This document shows positions 20,986 through 32,595 of a DNA stretch of 64,000 nt, one piece after another. The notes under the pieces were generated by a model. It was not told the DNA's origin. It worked only from the letters and a program-made list of their open reading frames with translations, and did not search any database. A program made the translations under genes and the position numbers. This stretch comes from Sipunculus nudus (lineage: Eukaryota > Annelida > Sipuncula > Golfingiida > Sipunculidae), in contig CM049318.1 of assembly GCA_026874595.1 (NCBI GenBank), forward strand, positions 36,417,956-36,481,955. Direction: 5' to 3'. The stretch's first letter is position 1. Every line of letters starts with the position of its first letter.

Positions 20986-23900
20986 ATAACGGGAGAGCAA
21001 GTTTACCTCTAGACCCATTTTTGGTTCGGTGTAACTTTCATTAAGTCAATATATAAAACACACTGAGACTCCAGTCAGGTCTAGATTATCCCCAAACACT
21101 CAGTCAAAGCTGTAATATAAGGTCAACAAATAAAAATGGTTTCCTAGGCTCCGTGCGGATCAGTTTTGACCCCCGTATAAATTTTTTTTTATTATTATTT
21201 TGAATTGCATCTCCAGCCTTTCGGACATTTCTATCAAGAAAATAATTTCGATAACATTTCTTTGTTTTTTATGTGTTTTACCTGGTTAGGGAAATACTTG
21301 TTATTATCATGTTGATAAGCGTTTTAGATAATACTGTTTCATCCTTAACTTACCACCACTGTGTACTGTTCGTCCCCATCCCGCCACGGAACACTTGGTC
21401 CCCGAATCTTCCTGTCTCGTCGGAAGGCAGAGCGGGGCCACGCGCTCCGAGAACGTCAGATCTTGATCAAGACTAAGTATGGCGACGTCGTGATAACTAG
21501 GGGTCGCACTGGTGTTGTACTGAGGGTGTACCACGTATGACTTTCCATAGTACGTGGATCCACCGACAAGGTCGTTTGAACCAACGTTAACCATCATATC
21601 TTCAGCACGACGCCTGGGAAATATAAAAATAAATAATCTTTATAATTTAAATACACTTTGTTTCCAGAGGAATGTGCATTGCCTCCAATTTTCCTGTTTG
21701 TCGATTAAAACATTTAACATGCCGTAGGCTTTGACATGAACCTTTAGGTTAATATTGTTTTTATTTCAGTTTTACCTTTAAAAATATTATCCATATTGTC
21801 AATAATATGGACCCGAAAAAAAAATCAGCTTCATTGGTCGCTTTCAGGTGACGTTACTGTGGTGAGGTTATTCTATTTCAAAAATATATATCGGTGTAAC
21901 TACGTGTACAGCTTTCAATCAAATATAATAAGGAAATTAACTATGAGAAGGAACATCGAAACTACTCTAACCTATTTAACCTTTAAAAACAATAAATTCA
22001 AAAGTATGGTTTTCTAGCTTAAAAAAAATAACTTTTCTTGGGAAGCGTATAAGTAACGCTTGTCACGCTTGTTACAAAGTCTTATTTGTAATTGAGGTGT
22101 AAAGGGATGACACAAATAGGTAGATAGGATAATATGTAAACACCCAGTTTATGTATAATTCAAATAAGTTATAAATCGATAATTACACAGTATCTGATTG
22201 GACGACACAGGTTGCGGAGATGAGCACGTGACGCTTAGTTAATATGATGCCGGTACACCGCATATACTGTCCAAAGGTTCTGTCCTCAATGACCGGAACA
22301 ACCCAAGGCCAAGTGCCAGCGGGCTGGCCGCCCACGATGTTATAGTCGCCGGAGGAGATACCCTTTCGGTCGCCACACTGAAGGGTGGTAGGGTTGCCTG
22401 ATTTTTCTGCAATATAAAGTGACAATCATGACAAAACAAATAAAACTGAACTTGCGAAACTGTTATTTGTCTACCATGTCAATCACAATTTAACAATTCA
22501 TTTTTAAATTAGAATGAAACATGATCAGGGAAAACGGTTTTGTGACAGTGTCATGTGGTTTGATATTATACCATTAAAAATGCTGTTAGCTGTCACTGGT
22601 CCTTTAAAATTGTGTACCATTTACAATTTATGAATTGTCATAACTGTTAAAATTTCATATGAAAATGAAAATGACCTTTATAAACTCATTCATCATTAAA
22701 AAGATTTTCGTGTCAGGTTTAAAATCATATGTACCTTATGGGGTCTAACATGCATGTGTATGAGCTTTTAGATTGATTTGAAATCTAAGGGTTCTTCTGT
22801 CAGGGATGCCACGTTTACCGCTTGGTATAACTTCATAAGCATACTAAAAATGTAATTATCTCTTCTCGAGCGGGCAACTCGTGGAGGAAGCTATAAAAAT
22901 GGCTAAAAGATAGAGAAAAATCCGGAAAATAAAACTGTTGGTTCTTGTTTTTACCTTTTTTCCCATTTTGAACCGCCCACATACATATATACCAGATTGT
23001 ATCCAGATTGTGGAAACAGTTTCTTGAAAACAAGGCATCATGCGCATCCCATAATTAAGCAAAACAACTGATTGGTTGACTACCTTGTTCACAAAATAAC
23101 TACTAATTCACATAACAATGTAATTCTTTGAAGCAACTAAAGCCACAGAACATTCACTGGACACCTTTGATGTTGCCGTGATTTATTATTCAAGAAGAAT
23201 AAAAACTAAATCATATAAAAAAGTAGGAGAACTAACCTTCCGATTTGTATTGTAGATAAAACCCCTTGTCATTAGTCAGGAAATCTGACTTGAATTCTAG
23301 GTACATTTGATGGCCAGTACTTTTGATCTCCTGTTCCTCTTCTCTGCCAGACATATGAGCCACTTTCCTGAAGCTAGAGTCCGGTCCGTCAAATATATCC
23401 AAATAATCAAACATTGTTTCTGTAGCGAACGATTTTACCGTTAGCCGGATGGTCTAAAATAAAGAAAATTTACTTGATAACTGTTTTCAAGACATTGAGC
23501 TATCATTTTTTATAACAACGATATTTGTCAAGTTTGTTTTGGCAAAATATTGGGTAATCAGTAAGCAATTATATGAATCATTCCTTATTGATTTTGATTT
23601 TTTTTTGTGATTTTATTTATGGCTGCATGGGCTATTTCCTTGTTGATGAACCCGGCCCGAAAACTTAGTATCAGTCTTCCCCGACAGGTGTCGCTCCTGG
23701 TTCCTCTTATACCAAAGATCTTTAAGGTGACTGATAAAAATAAAATACATTCGTGTTACTTTTTTTCACATATTTAAATGACTTTTGATATATTCTTAAT
23801 AAATAAGAACTCACGTGCTCTTTTTCTACGGTTATCAGCCACCTGCAGTGGGAGTCACGTGGGTAGTCATTTCCGGCTTGATACCCGGGTGAGTAGATAT

Positions 23901-26900
23901 CTCCACTTTGTTCCTTTTTGTCCATCACTCGATCCGGACATCCGGCCGGACACGCCCCTTCGTTGCATTTCTCTTCCTCCTTTGAACTTCCGCTACAATC
24001 GGAGCCAGAGCAATCCCTAAATCTTGTCCGGACGCCCTCATCACAAGTACGAGAACATCCACTCCATTGTTGCCAAGGCGACCAAGAGGGGCATCTTTCA
24101 GAATTATAGCACGTCTGCGTCTGGCTCTCATCCGGGCAGTCTCTTTTGTCTCGCCGTCTGTTTCCGTTACCGCACGTTGCGGAACATGGCGACCATTCCA
24201 GCCACGACCCACATGAACTTTGGCAGCTTCTCTCTTGGCATGACGCAGTTTCGATACGGTTTCTTCCAGCACAGTGGGCTCCCGTGCAGTTTCGAAACCG
24301 GATTCGGAAGCCAGAGCCGCATGTCACTGAGCAGAAGGACCACGCTTCCCACGTCGGACTACCTGAGGGTACATCAGGACCTGTTGATGGTAGTTAATAA
24401 AACATTATGACAATATGTAATTAATATGTTGAACGGAAGAGAGAGAAATGTGAGAAGCACAAGTGGTAGTTTTCTTTTAAGTAATAAAACGCCACTTCGA
24501 CTGCTGTTGCTATTTTTTAAGCTTTATTCATGCATAATGTTCATGACTGGATACATGCGGTTTTTTTTTTTCATTTTTATCTTTAGATCACATGCCATAG
24601 TGTACACCATGACATAAATAACTAAAAGAAATATTTATTTCATCCTGTATGCAAAACATACAATTTCTATACAATAAAACTAAAATATATAAAATATACA
24701 AAACACATGATAAATATAAAATATATATGATTAATATACAATAGAAATGCATTCATGCTAATTCCATGAATAAACCAACCTAACAGCTTTCTTAATTTTA
24801 CTCAATCCGTTCAAGATACCAAAAACTACCCTGTAGTGATCTTAAGAATATTCTTAAGTGAACTCCTTAAATTAGACCTTATAATTGAAAAGAAGACTAT
24901 AAATGACCACTAACCTTTCGGTTTATCACATGACCCTGCTGATATACTGAGATCATCTATTGCGACACCACCAGATCCATAAGACGAAGATTGTACCACG
25001 GAGAACCCGATGAACAGGGGGATATCTTGTGTAATGTTGAGCGTAAGGTTCACCTTTTGCCACGCGTTTCCCTTACTGCCTATTTGATATATAAGAAAAC
25101 TAGATTATTTTTTAATAACAACTTCCTTTTTGGAGGATTAATAGCGAGTATATCAATAGATGTGTCTCATCATTTGCAAAATTTATGTTATTATATATAT
25201 ATCAGGGCTTTGAATAGGAAGAAAAAGAGTCATGGACGCTCAGGCCCAAAGTTTGGTGCATCACATTGCAATATGGCGCGTCAGAGGGAGACAGAGAGAG
25301 AGAGAGAATGAGAGAGAGAGAATGAGAGAGAGAGTGACTTCCCTATAACGCGGGTTCTTATTAATAACAGTCACCCAAGTTTGTCCAGTAACAAGTAGAC
25401 TGAGAATGGCGTGACCTCCATAGTGCGGGCACCCTCTGGTACGGGCAAAACCCAGGTAACTTCAATGTCCGTAAATGTGGTACGGGCAAAACCCAGGTAA
25501 CATCAATGTCCGGAACTGTGGTACGGGCAAAACCCAGGTAACATCTATGTCCATAACTGTGGTACGGGCAAAACCAAGGTAACATCAATGTCCGTAACTG
25601 GGATACAAAAACTTATATTAATCATTTGTTTTCTGTTTAGAATAATGCTTTCTGTTTTAAAAACACATTAACATCTCTTTCTCGTTATTTATTTTTTTTT
25701 TTTGGGGTGGGGGGGGGGGGGGTTCCGAAGTCCACTATTTTGTTAATATTTACAATTTACTTAATCACAGACTTCATTTGCGTATATCTGGCGTGTTGAC
25801 TAAACCCAAGTCGAAATATAGCGAATACTTGGAACGGCATGAATTATTCTACCCTGTTCAATATAGAATGCTTTTAAAGATCAGGTTTAACAATTAAGCC
25901 TACAATTGGCGTAAGAGCTCCAAAAAGTATTACAAATGATAATGTTTACTGACAATAGTAAATGAGAAATATGCATGGTTCTGTCAAAATACATGTATTT
26001 CTGGGTGACTTTTTTTTATAACGGCTCCAGTATAGCTAATCAAATGTCTATCTATTTTAATTCCTGTTTTAACTTTCCTTTGCTTGTCACAAGTTTTCTA
26101 CAAGTTTCGAGGGGTGTATAAAACTCCCATCCTCATATCAATTATTTTAAGAGCTACAACTAAGGACATTATATATTGAATAATATCGTCAAAAATTAAT
26201 ATTATAGTAACTGTATCAAATATTTTACCCAAACAGTAAATCATACCTCAAAATAGTCATTGAAAACCTCCATGGAATTACCCAAAAAAATGAATAATTT
26301 CCTTTTTTTGTAATATTATCAAGATACCTTAATAAATTATGTATACAGGAATCAATTTTTGTTTGTTTTTAGTTTATTTTCTTACCATGTCCGACCCACG
26401 GCACTTTGACCTCGTTCTGGGCATACGCGAGTCCGTAACTGCCAAGGCTTACACCGTATGCCATGTACCAGAACTCCGCGCACACTTGTGTTTCACCGGA
26501 AGGAGGTGAGACCCTGGTTGTCATGGCAGCACCCGATCCCATCTGCTGACTCGTGACATCAGCATACATGTACTTACCTGTGATAAAGTAAACTTTGACA
26601 TGAACGTCTGCCATTATGGCGTTACCATGGAATATGGTTAAGCACCTCCACCAATAAAGATTTATTCTAAATAAACAGGCTTTTGACAGGGATCCTATCT
26701 TAAATATTACACTACTCACTTATAGTCACACTGACACTGATTACAAGGGCATTGGATGGTGTGTAGTCTGAGGCTTCTATTGTAGAAACTCTCACTGTAT
26801 AGCTATCGGACTCAATATATTACAGGGCCTAACGTTGAAACAAAATATAACAACATTTAAGCTGTCAATCAGCGAGGCTATCAGTGAGGTCATCAAGTGC

Positions 26901-27692
26901 ACCTGTTCGACTTTCTTCTCTGTCGCTACTAAAATTGCTGACATGCCTCTGGTAAAAAGGTCAGTAAATGTTTAAAAATGGTAATCCAAGTTTAATTTTA
27001 GTTTCTATCGAAACCATGAAACACATTCTTATTGGTTTTAAAATGGTATAATCTTGTGTCTTGTTGTTTGGCAGTAAACATGCAGTCAAAGAGATGCAAC
27101 GGATCCGTTGCATCTCCCGTGGCTTATATTCTAGAAACTATAACTGTATGGCTATCGCACTCAATATATGGTCCGATTAAATCGGGCTGCTGCTGACACT
27201 GATTACAAGGGCATTGGATGGTGTGTAGTCTTAGTCTTATATTGTAGAAACAATCACTGTATAGCTATCGGACTCAATATATGGCAGGGCCTAATAATAT
27301 TGAGTCTGATAAAATCGGGCTATGATTGACTGAGATTAGCAAGGGCGTGATCGACCATTTCGTATATTAAATTTTGCGTGTCTTACCAGAAGAAGAGCCC
27401 CTCGTGTGGTCCCTGCCGGGTTTGAAGACATTTTTGACAGAGGTTCCATGTGTCCTCTCCCAAGAGAAGTTTCTACCGAGATCCGAGAAACATGGGTTTG
27501 TGTCGATATCACATTGAAAAAATACTGAAAATAACCTTTGTTTCTAATATTTGTATATAACATGATTATATGTAATACATATTATAGATAGCCTTGTAAT
27601 ACATCTTTACATATAATTCAAATGTGCGTGTGTATAAATATATGTGTAATTATGTACATTTGAGTAATTGTTACGTAAAGTTGCATCCATTT

Positions 27693-27739
<47 letters not shown>

Positions 27740-30700
27740 TTGTTTGCTATACTTTTATCACAATCTTATAACTACGCATTATTTTATCATAATCATTGCA
27801 TAAAAAATAAGTTTACGGAATTATGGAACCTTATGAAAATAAGAACCAAAATCTTCTGGTTCATTTTCTCGATACAACAATCACATACCGGTAGTACATT
27901 TAAATGTTTTGCATGCATATACACAACACATTTTAGGCAGGTTCTGTTTGAGTATATATGACTGATTCGACTTACCGCCTGTGCCACTCGTTAAAGGACC
28001 GGATCCGATTGTTTCTGAATTTTACAAAAAAATTATATATATATATATATAGCCATGAACGTGATATGCTGTGACAGAAACATCTGGCTAATTTCAAGGG
28101 ATAATATTGAATTGTATCCTACTATAATTTTAAAATTTGGGCGTGGTCAGAAAATTGGTTATTCCCCTTTAAAATTTGGCGATACACGCCCCCTTGTCAC
28201 CTTGCAACCCTCTCCGCAGATAAATTATCGCAAGTCCTTTTCATGAGCATTTCTGTACCACATCCCCATCAAATATCCGATAGATTTAATTATAAATATG
28301 TATCCAATAATATCAGTTTTCCCATATCTCATCTAAATATTATATTGTCATTTTATTTAAATATTTAAAACATGCATAAATTAAATATTTTACAATTTTT
28401 TTTATAATATTAAATATTTTTTTTTATTTTGAATCATTCAATAATTTTTTATTTAATTTAATTTGATATTTGATTAAATATCAATTTAAATTAAAAAAAA
28501 AATAAAATATTAGTATTAATAAAAACAGTATTAAATGAATTATTTTAATATCGCAAATTAAAACGCCATTTAATAATTGCACTGTTTATTGCAGAATATT
28601 AGTAAACACGTGATTCCCTCTTGATCAATAAATCAAGTATAAAGTCAGTTTGGATGTGAGCCACTCAGCAACCTATGAGTCATATGTGCAGTGTCACCTA
28701 CATTTTGCGCATCACTGAATGTTCTTTTACAGTGAACGTCTCAGTTAAAGTACATAGTCATCCTGGTCTTGTATACAGTGAATCAGCAGGCCAAACTAAA
28801 AAGTGTTTAATCGTTTATATATTCATTTCATACTGGATGTGTGTCCTCAGTGTGTGCGGCCACTCCGGCCACTACGCTCTGATTGGCCTTAAGTGTTAAA
28901 TGTTTACTGAGAGTCGTGATATAACGCCCAGGTCATCTGACCATCCTCATCTAAAAGACCCCATATCTGTACATGAACCCTGGTTAAAAACACAAAAATG
29001 AACTACATGAACTCAGCAGTAGTGTTTTGTAACAACACTTTGACCCCCCCCCCCCCCCCTTTCACTTTTCCTTTTTGTCATGAAAGTTCAGTGTTAAGAG
29101 GTATTAGATAATTAATGCACGAACTTAATAAACATCAAACTCTTTAAAAACAGCAAAACACGGTTTTCTCCCAATTTATTGAGAATTATAGAGGATATTT
29201 ATTAAAAAAAATAAAATGTAGACAAAAAATCTTTTGTTCAAAATCCCATTTTTTATGCCATGCAAAACTGTTCCCAAAACTTCCTGTTTATATTTTTTAA
29301 TAAATTATCAACTTTACCCAAAAACTCAGTAAATGAGTGTGCAGGAGATAACCGATAATAATGCAGGAGCGATAATTTGTAGATGAGTTTGGTCTTAAAT
29401 TGAAGAATTGTATATTGGATAAAAAAAGGACACATTATATAAATTATATTAAAAGAGAAGTATATGAGTTGAATTTTTAGACACGAAATAGAATAATAAA
29501 AAAGAAGACAGTTATGAAGCAGAATTATATGGCTCCGGATTCTGTGATACAGTATTCTCTAAAAGTAGAATTATATGATGTAGATTTATATAAAAGTATA
29601 AAAAAATATGAAGCAGCATTACATAAAAGAAGAATTGAAAAAAAATATCCTTAACGAAAAAAATAACTTTCCTCATTCTGAACATGAACCTAGGTTTCAG
29701 AGTGGATCTGTTAAATCCCTTAAATTAAAGTTACTGTCGCTAAAAAGTAACAATATCGGTAGCAAAATACTTGCTTTGAATATCTGACTACTGAAAAACA
29801 ATAAGGTCAGGGTTTCCGGCTTGTATATATGCAAACAAGTACTGACGTAATGAAATAGAAGTCATATAATTATTGACGTCCTTGAGAGCCGTCTGCTCAT
29901 GTGTAACGGACTATAAATGCTCCCCGTAAATTACTTGGAATTTACTTACCGATGCTGTTGAAAAATTGCTGCTGGTTGACGTCGGGCAGTGTTCCCTCCT
30001 AAAAGAAATGTTTTGCATGGATATTCACATATCTGTCTTGAAAAATTATTATACTTTAGTTAATCAAATATGTTTATATCCTGATAAGGTATCATCATTT
30101 TTACTATAAAATCATCATTCTTCAATCTTCGCCTTTTCAAACCATTGAGTTATTAAAAGGATTAGCCTTTCAAGAAGAAAATATTTTCTTGTTATTCTGT
30201 CTATAAATATGTATGTTTCACAGAGGTTGTACGGTGCATTGTTTCGGTAACTCACAGTGTATGTCTTCTCTTCCGCCCTGGAATCAATATAAAACAAACT
30301 TATATAACTGAACAAACATAAAATATGAATAATAGATATAAACAAGAATTCTATCTTATAATTAATGTATATATACATATACAAATACAAAATATGCATA
30401 ACATATGCCATATCATATATGATAATATATTATTTGATAAAATAGATGTTATATGGTATGATATTATATCATATTATGATATCATGTTTACCATTATATT
30501 TAAGAGACCACGTATACAGGCATTCATATTGAAATTATCTATAGGAAAATTAAAAAAAAAACTTCTTACTTATAATATATAGGTATATTATGATATATTG
30601 TATTGTATTATAACATATCTCACATTTTATATTATATTTGTATTACTGTACAATATATTTATTTATAAAATTGCTATATTACCTTAATTTTCATTTTGTT

Positions 30701-30970
30701 ATAAAATAATAAACACAAAACAAATTTCGTTGTATATATGGTGTATATGGATATACATATACTTAGGTATTGTCTATAAACATAAAATAAACATATAAGC
30801 GCCTAAAGGACTCGCGTCACTGGTTCAAGCAGTCTATGACTGCATATTTACCTAGGCGCTTCGGTCACCGGACTGGTGATAGGAATCTCACTGGTTTGGC
30901 TGGCAGATGCTGTGACCGTTTTAATGATCAGCAGGCAGACCAGAGCAGACCATCTTCTGCTATTACCCAT
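18477..30970 (-). CDS. Secreted MAM-TSP1(x3)-CUB-trypsin-like pseudoprotease (gene A), 13 exons, 758 aa
   Basis: The spliced model of 13 exons is 2277 nt with an intact frame and every junction in phase. Residues 1-40 hold a signal peptide (ATG at 30970; hydrophobic core ALVCLLIIKTV). A short Ser/Thr/Pro-rich linker follows, then a MAM domain (~77-240), three thrombospondin type-1 repeats (252-294, 298-338, 340-387) with WxxW motifs, a CUB domain (~389-502) and a chymotrypsin-fold domain (526-758). The protease fold is clear (IVGG at 526, HDVAIL at 617, GWG, GDNAAPL at 709). The catalytic His is Thr568 and the catalytic Ser is Asn711; only Asp618 remains. The residue before IVGG is Asn, not Arg/Lys, and the Cys191-Cys220 pair is absent. 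Proteins of this kind are known as serine protease homologues and usually act in binding or as cofactors. Here the protein is probably secreted and non-catalytic. It lies upstream of paralogue B on the same strand. Function is unknown. Confidence 0.88.
18722..19211. mobile_element. hAT-like MITE rich in GAGTCC motifs
   Basis: Left end CAGTGAGGTAGTCGAGTC and right end, reverse-complemented, CAGTGACGTAGGTCTCGAGTC. The interior near both ends has repeated GAGTCCGAGTCC. CAGTG termini suggest hAT, but a clean 8-bp target duplication was not confirmed. Confidence 0.5.
19215..19607. mobile_element. MITE with TACTGTG(G/C)TTG ends and TTCGCGA-rich arms
   Basis: TACTGTGGTTG at 19215-19225 matches the reverse complement of CAAGCACAGTA at 19597-19607. 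Both arms carry TTTCGCGA-type motifs. A related TTCGCGA-rich stretch lies at 52,060-52,490. Confidence 0.6.
19679..19855. mobile_element. Tc1/mariner-type MITE, 177 bp
   Basis: Terminal inverted repeats CAGTGGAACCCCGCA... and ...TGTGGGGTTCCACTG, flanked by TA on both sides (19677-19678, 19856-19857), as in Tc1/mariner insertions. The interior repeats GCGACCACC/ACGACCAC motifs. Confidence 0.82.
20513..20649 (-). CDS. Gene A exon 12: trypsin-like domain continued
   Basis: Acceptor ttgcag|GATCG and donor TTAC|gtgagt. It reads GSLSRMLREVQLEVLGTSNC and FICAGKNPRDRSASY. The open frame extends upstream and other AG sites occur near 20,710. The 20649 acceptor is preferred because it keeps phase and joins as GWGRTVHSGG-SLSRMLREV, as in trypsins. 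Position 191 is Ser, not Cys. Confidence 0.78.
20939..20980. repeat. (TC)n microsatellite
   Basis: About 20 dinucleotide units in an intron of gene A. Confidence 0.95.
21354..21613 (-). CDS. Gene A exon 11: trypsin-like core with Asp102
   Basis: Phase 2 to 1. It contains VNVGSNDLVGGS, YHDVAILSLDQDLTFSERV, PLCLP and CSVAGWGRTVHSGG. The catalytic Asp is kept (HDVAIL). Confidence 0.88.
22187..22406 (-). CDS. Gene A exon 10: start of trypsin-like domain, catalytic His lost
   Basis: Phase 1 to 2. It contains CGDRKG, NIVGGQPAGTWPWVVPV and CTGIILTKRHVLISATCV. The usual AAHC is ATC, so position 57 is Thr568. The residue before IVGG is Asn. The donor GT|gtaatt was chosen because it alone gives phase 2 for the next exon. 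Confidence 0.85.
23237..23453 (-). CDS. Gene A exon 9: second half of CUB
   Basis: Phase 0 to 1. It reads TIRLTVKSFATETMFDYLDI, then FDGPDSSF and YLEFKSDFLTNDKGFYLQY, matching the CUB pattern (I.L....F....YD.L.I.DG, L.F.SD.....GF...Y). Confidence 0.9.
23815..24380 (-). CDS. Gene A exon 8: three TSP1 repeats plus first half of CUB
   Basis: A 566-nt exon, phase 1 to 0. It encodes three thrombospondin type-1 repeats: TWEAWSFCSVTCGSGFRIR; GSWLEWSPCSATCGNGNRR; SWSPWQQWSGCSRTCDEG. Each has W-x-x-W C-mannosylation-type motifs and six cysteines. The CUB start follows (GCPDRVMDKKEQSGDIYSPG, then CRWLITVEKEH). The corresponding gene B exon (3241-3371) holds only the CUB half, so the TSP1 block is the main difference between the paralogues. 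Confidence 0.92.
24915..25079 (-). CDS. Gene A exon 7: MAM domain, C-terminal third
   Basis: Phase 1 to 1. It contains NAWQKVNLTL, IGFSVVQSS and GGVAIDDLSISAGSC, the MAM ending (W..v.v.l, GGVAIDDI...C). It is uninterrupted here, whereas gene B splits the same region with an intron. Confidence 0.9.
25283..25335. repeat. (GA)n-rich microsatellite
   Basis: Imperfect AGAGAG/AATGAGAG tract in an intron of gene A. Confidence 0.9.
25435..25600 (+). repeat. 41-bp tandem repeat, about 4 copies
   Basis: The unit ACGGGCAAAACCCAGGTAAC plus ATCAATGTCCGTAACTGTGGT recurs from 25,440, with the last copies slightly shorter. Intron of gene A. Confidence 0.9.
26386..26577 (-). CDS. Gene A exon 6: MAM domain, middle
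   Basis: Phase 1 to 1. It contains KYMYADVTSQQMGSGAAM and VCAEFWYMAYGVSLGSYGL, matching the MAM core (YMYAD...G, C.FWY..YG...G.L). It is paralogous to gene B exon 7171-7368. Confidence 0.9.
26735..27330 (+). repeat. Duplicated ~100-bp block around a palindrome
   Basis: GATTACAAGGGCATTGGATG ... TATAGCTATCGGACTCAATA occurs at 26,740-26,830 and 27,190-27,293, with a partial copy at 27,120-27,180. A 26-bp perfect palindrome sits between them. Intron of gene A. Confidence 0.8.
27091..27116. repeat. Perfect 26-bp palindrome
   Basis: Half-site GAGATGCAACGGA followed by its exact reverse complement, with a GGATCC centre and no spacer. Confidence 0.95.
27387..27524 (-). CDS. Gene A exon 5: MAM domain, N-terminal third
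   Basis: Phase 1 to 1. It reads FFQCDIDTNPCFSDLGRNFS, then WERTHGTS. The CDI(D/E)xxxC...W pattern opens a MAM domain. The paralogous exon in gene B (8971-9111) aligns along its length. Confidence 0.88.
27695..27736. repeat. (TA)n microsatellite
   Basis: About 20 TA units in an intron of gene A, between exons 4 and 5. Confidence 0.95.
27976..28014 (-). CDS. Gene A exon 4: short linker
   Basis: Acceptor attcag|AAAC, donor GGCG|gtaagt, phase 1 to 1. It encodes ETIGSGPLTSGTG, a Gly/Ser/Thr linker just before the MAM domain. Confidence 0.65.
29950..29998 (-). CDS. Gene A exon 3: linker
   Basis: Acceptor cttttag|GAGGG, donor ATCG|gtaagt, phase 0 to 1. It encodes EGTLPDVNQQQFFNSI, a polar linker between signal peptide and MAM domain. 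Confidence 0.68.
30256..30277 (-). CDS. Gene A exon 2: 22-nt microexon
   Basis: Acceptor attccag|GGCGG and donor ACACT|gtgagt enclose 22 nt. With phase 2 from exon 1 it reads (R)AEEKTYT and restores phase 0 for exon 3. The frame works exactly, but such a short exon needs transcript support. Confidence 0.6.
30852..30970 (-). CDS. Gene A exon 1: signal peptide
   Basis: ATG at 30970 in good context (ATCATGG) opens MGNSRRWSALVCLLIIK, a typical signal peptide. The exon ends CCTAG|gtaaat in phase 2. The open frame extends upstream of this ATG without another in-frame ATG, so this start is preferred. Confidence 0.85.
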
Positions 30971-31848
30971 GATGGCAATGCGTCGCTGATCGTCAAGGGA
31001 GGACACTGAGACCCCGCAAAGTCTCGCCACGCATCATGTGACGCCACTGTTAACGCGATATTTCCGTCTATTACAAATGACTTTTGTACCAACCAGTGAA
31101 CTTTCGTAATGATGCGTATCCCCATTTATATTGTACCCAGATCGTGATGTAAACATTCATTTTCTGCAACGAAATTATTATAAACCATTAGGTTTCCGCA
31201 TTCATCTGTACTTACAAAATATGTTATGTATTCTTTACCGGCTGAACTTGTATGAAGTTTACTATACATAAATGCAAAGACCTATTATGCACTTGTTGCT
31301 GAAGTATTATTTAACGTTAAATAACTTAATGCGCATTGTCAGGTGATCTTCTACGCGCAAGGTTTTGCCCGAGGCTTCCTGGAGAAATACACATGGGTGA
31401 ACATGTGTTGGTGTGACATTTTTAAGAAAGTATATGGATGGCTGGTCGGGCGATCATATGTGTATATACATGGAAATAAATAGAAAATGGGTTTACTAAG
31501 TATAAGTATATGTGGCACACGGTTTACGCAAGCACTCGGAGAGTTGACAATGACGTATGAGCTGATACTGGATTTACTGCATTTTTTCGACAAAAAAAAG
31601 TCCGTGAATAAATTATATGTACGGCTTATAGTGTAAAGCAGCGCCGATATTTTAGTCTTGGGCCGTTTCCCTCTTATACCTCTGTATGCGAGGGTTATTA
31701 ATCATAAAGTCTGCTCGTTCTCCCGACACACCTAATTTCCTGTGCAAGGGTGTCGGTCGAGGAGACCTGTACGGGAGAGGGTGTTACGCTCGCATTAAAC
31801 TTTTAATGTTCAAAATTTAAGTAAATTTTGAGAAATTTGGGTATAACA

Positions 31849-32005
31849 CACTGTAAATCTCTTTGTGTTACAGGGTAACACAAGATCTTGTGTTAAAGAC
31901 ATATAACACAAGTTTGTGTTGTGTTAACACAAACTTGTATTAATTATAGGTCATTGAGTGCATGACACAAGGTCTTGTGTTGTTTAAGCACAAGGCCTTG
32001 TGTAA
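31849..32005. repeat. Left palindrome array
   Basis: Several CACAAG-centred palindromes, including AACACAAGATCTTGTGTT and CACAAGGCCTTGTG (both perfect). Confidence 0.85.
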
Positions 32006-32595
32006 ATTGCGTAGTCATAATAGACCCGGTCGGGCCTTACCCGATTCATCCGTATCAATATTATTAACTGAAACGATTCCGTCAAGCGGTTAGTCAAAAT
32101 CACGGTCGACTAAGTTATTCGCCATTAGAGGTAGGAATGACGAACTCGACTACTGGACGAGCGGAGGGGCTAATTTGACCTTAGCCGCACACGGGTCGCC
32201 ACTGAAGCGCGCCAACTTTCTTTGTCTGGACTACCACCCACTGTGCTGTCCAGGCACGCGATGTTTACTGTCACAGCCCTGCTTCAGAAAGGATTTAAAA
32301 TCTGTTTTGCAAGCTGAAATCAAGCTTTGTTCTTCTGATTTTGTGAGTATATTATATGTCATTGTGGATACAATTGCATGAGTTTAAAGATTTTTCTTCT
32401 AAATAGTAAAAATTATCTAATTGAGCAACATAATTTTAGTCTTACGTGCCGATATCCTCTCAATATCGCACAGATGGCACACAAGATGTATATTATGCAG
32501 TAGACGTACGTATATTTTATACGTATAAAATTATTTCAATGTTCCCCGAAACCATTCCTAAAAATTTGAATTATAATTAGCAGATTTTTTTACAG

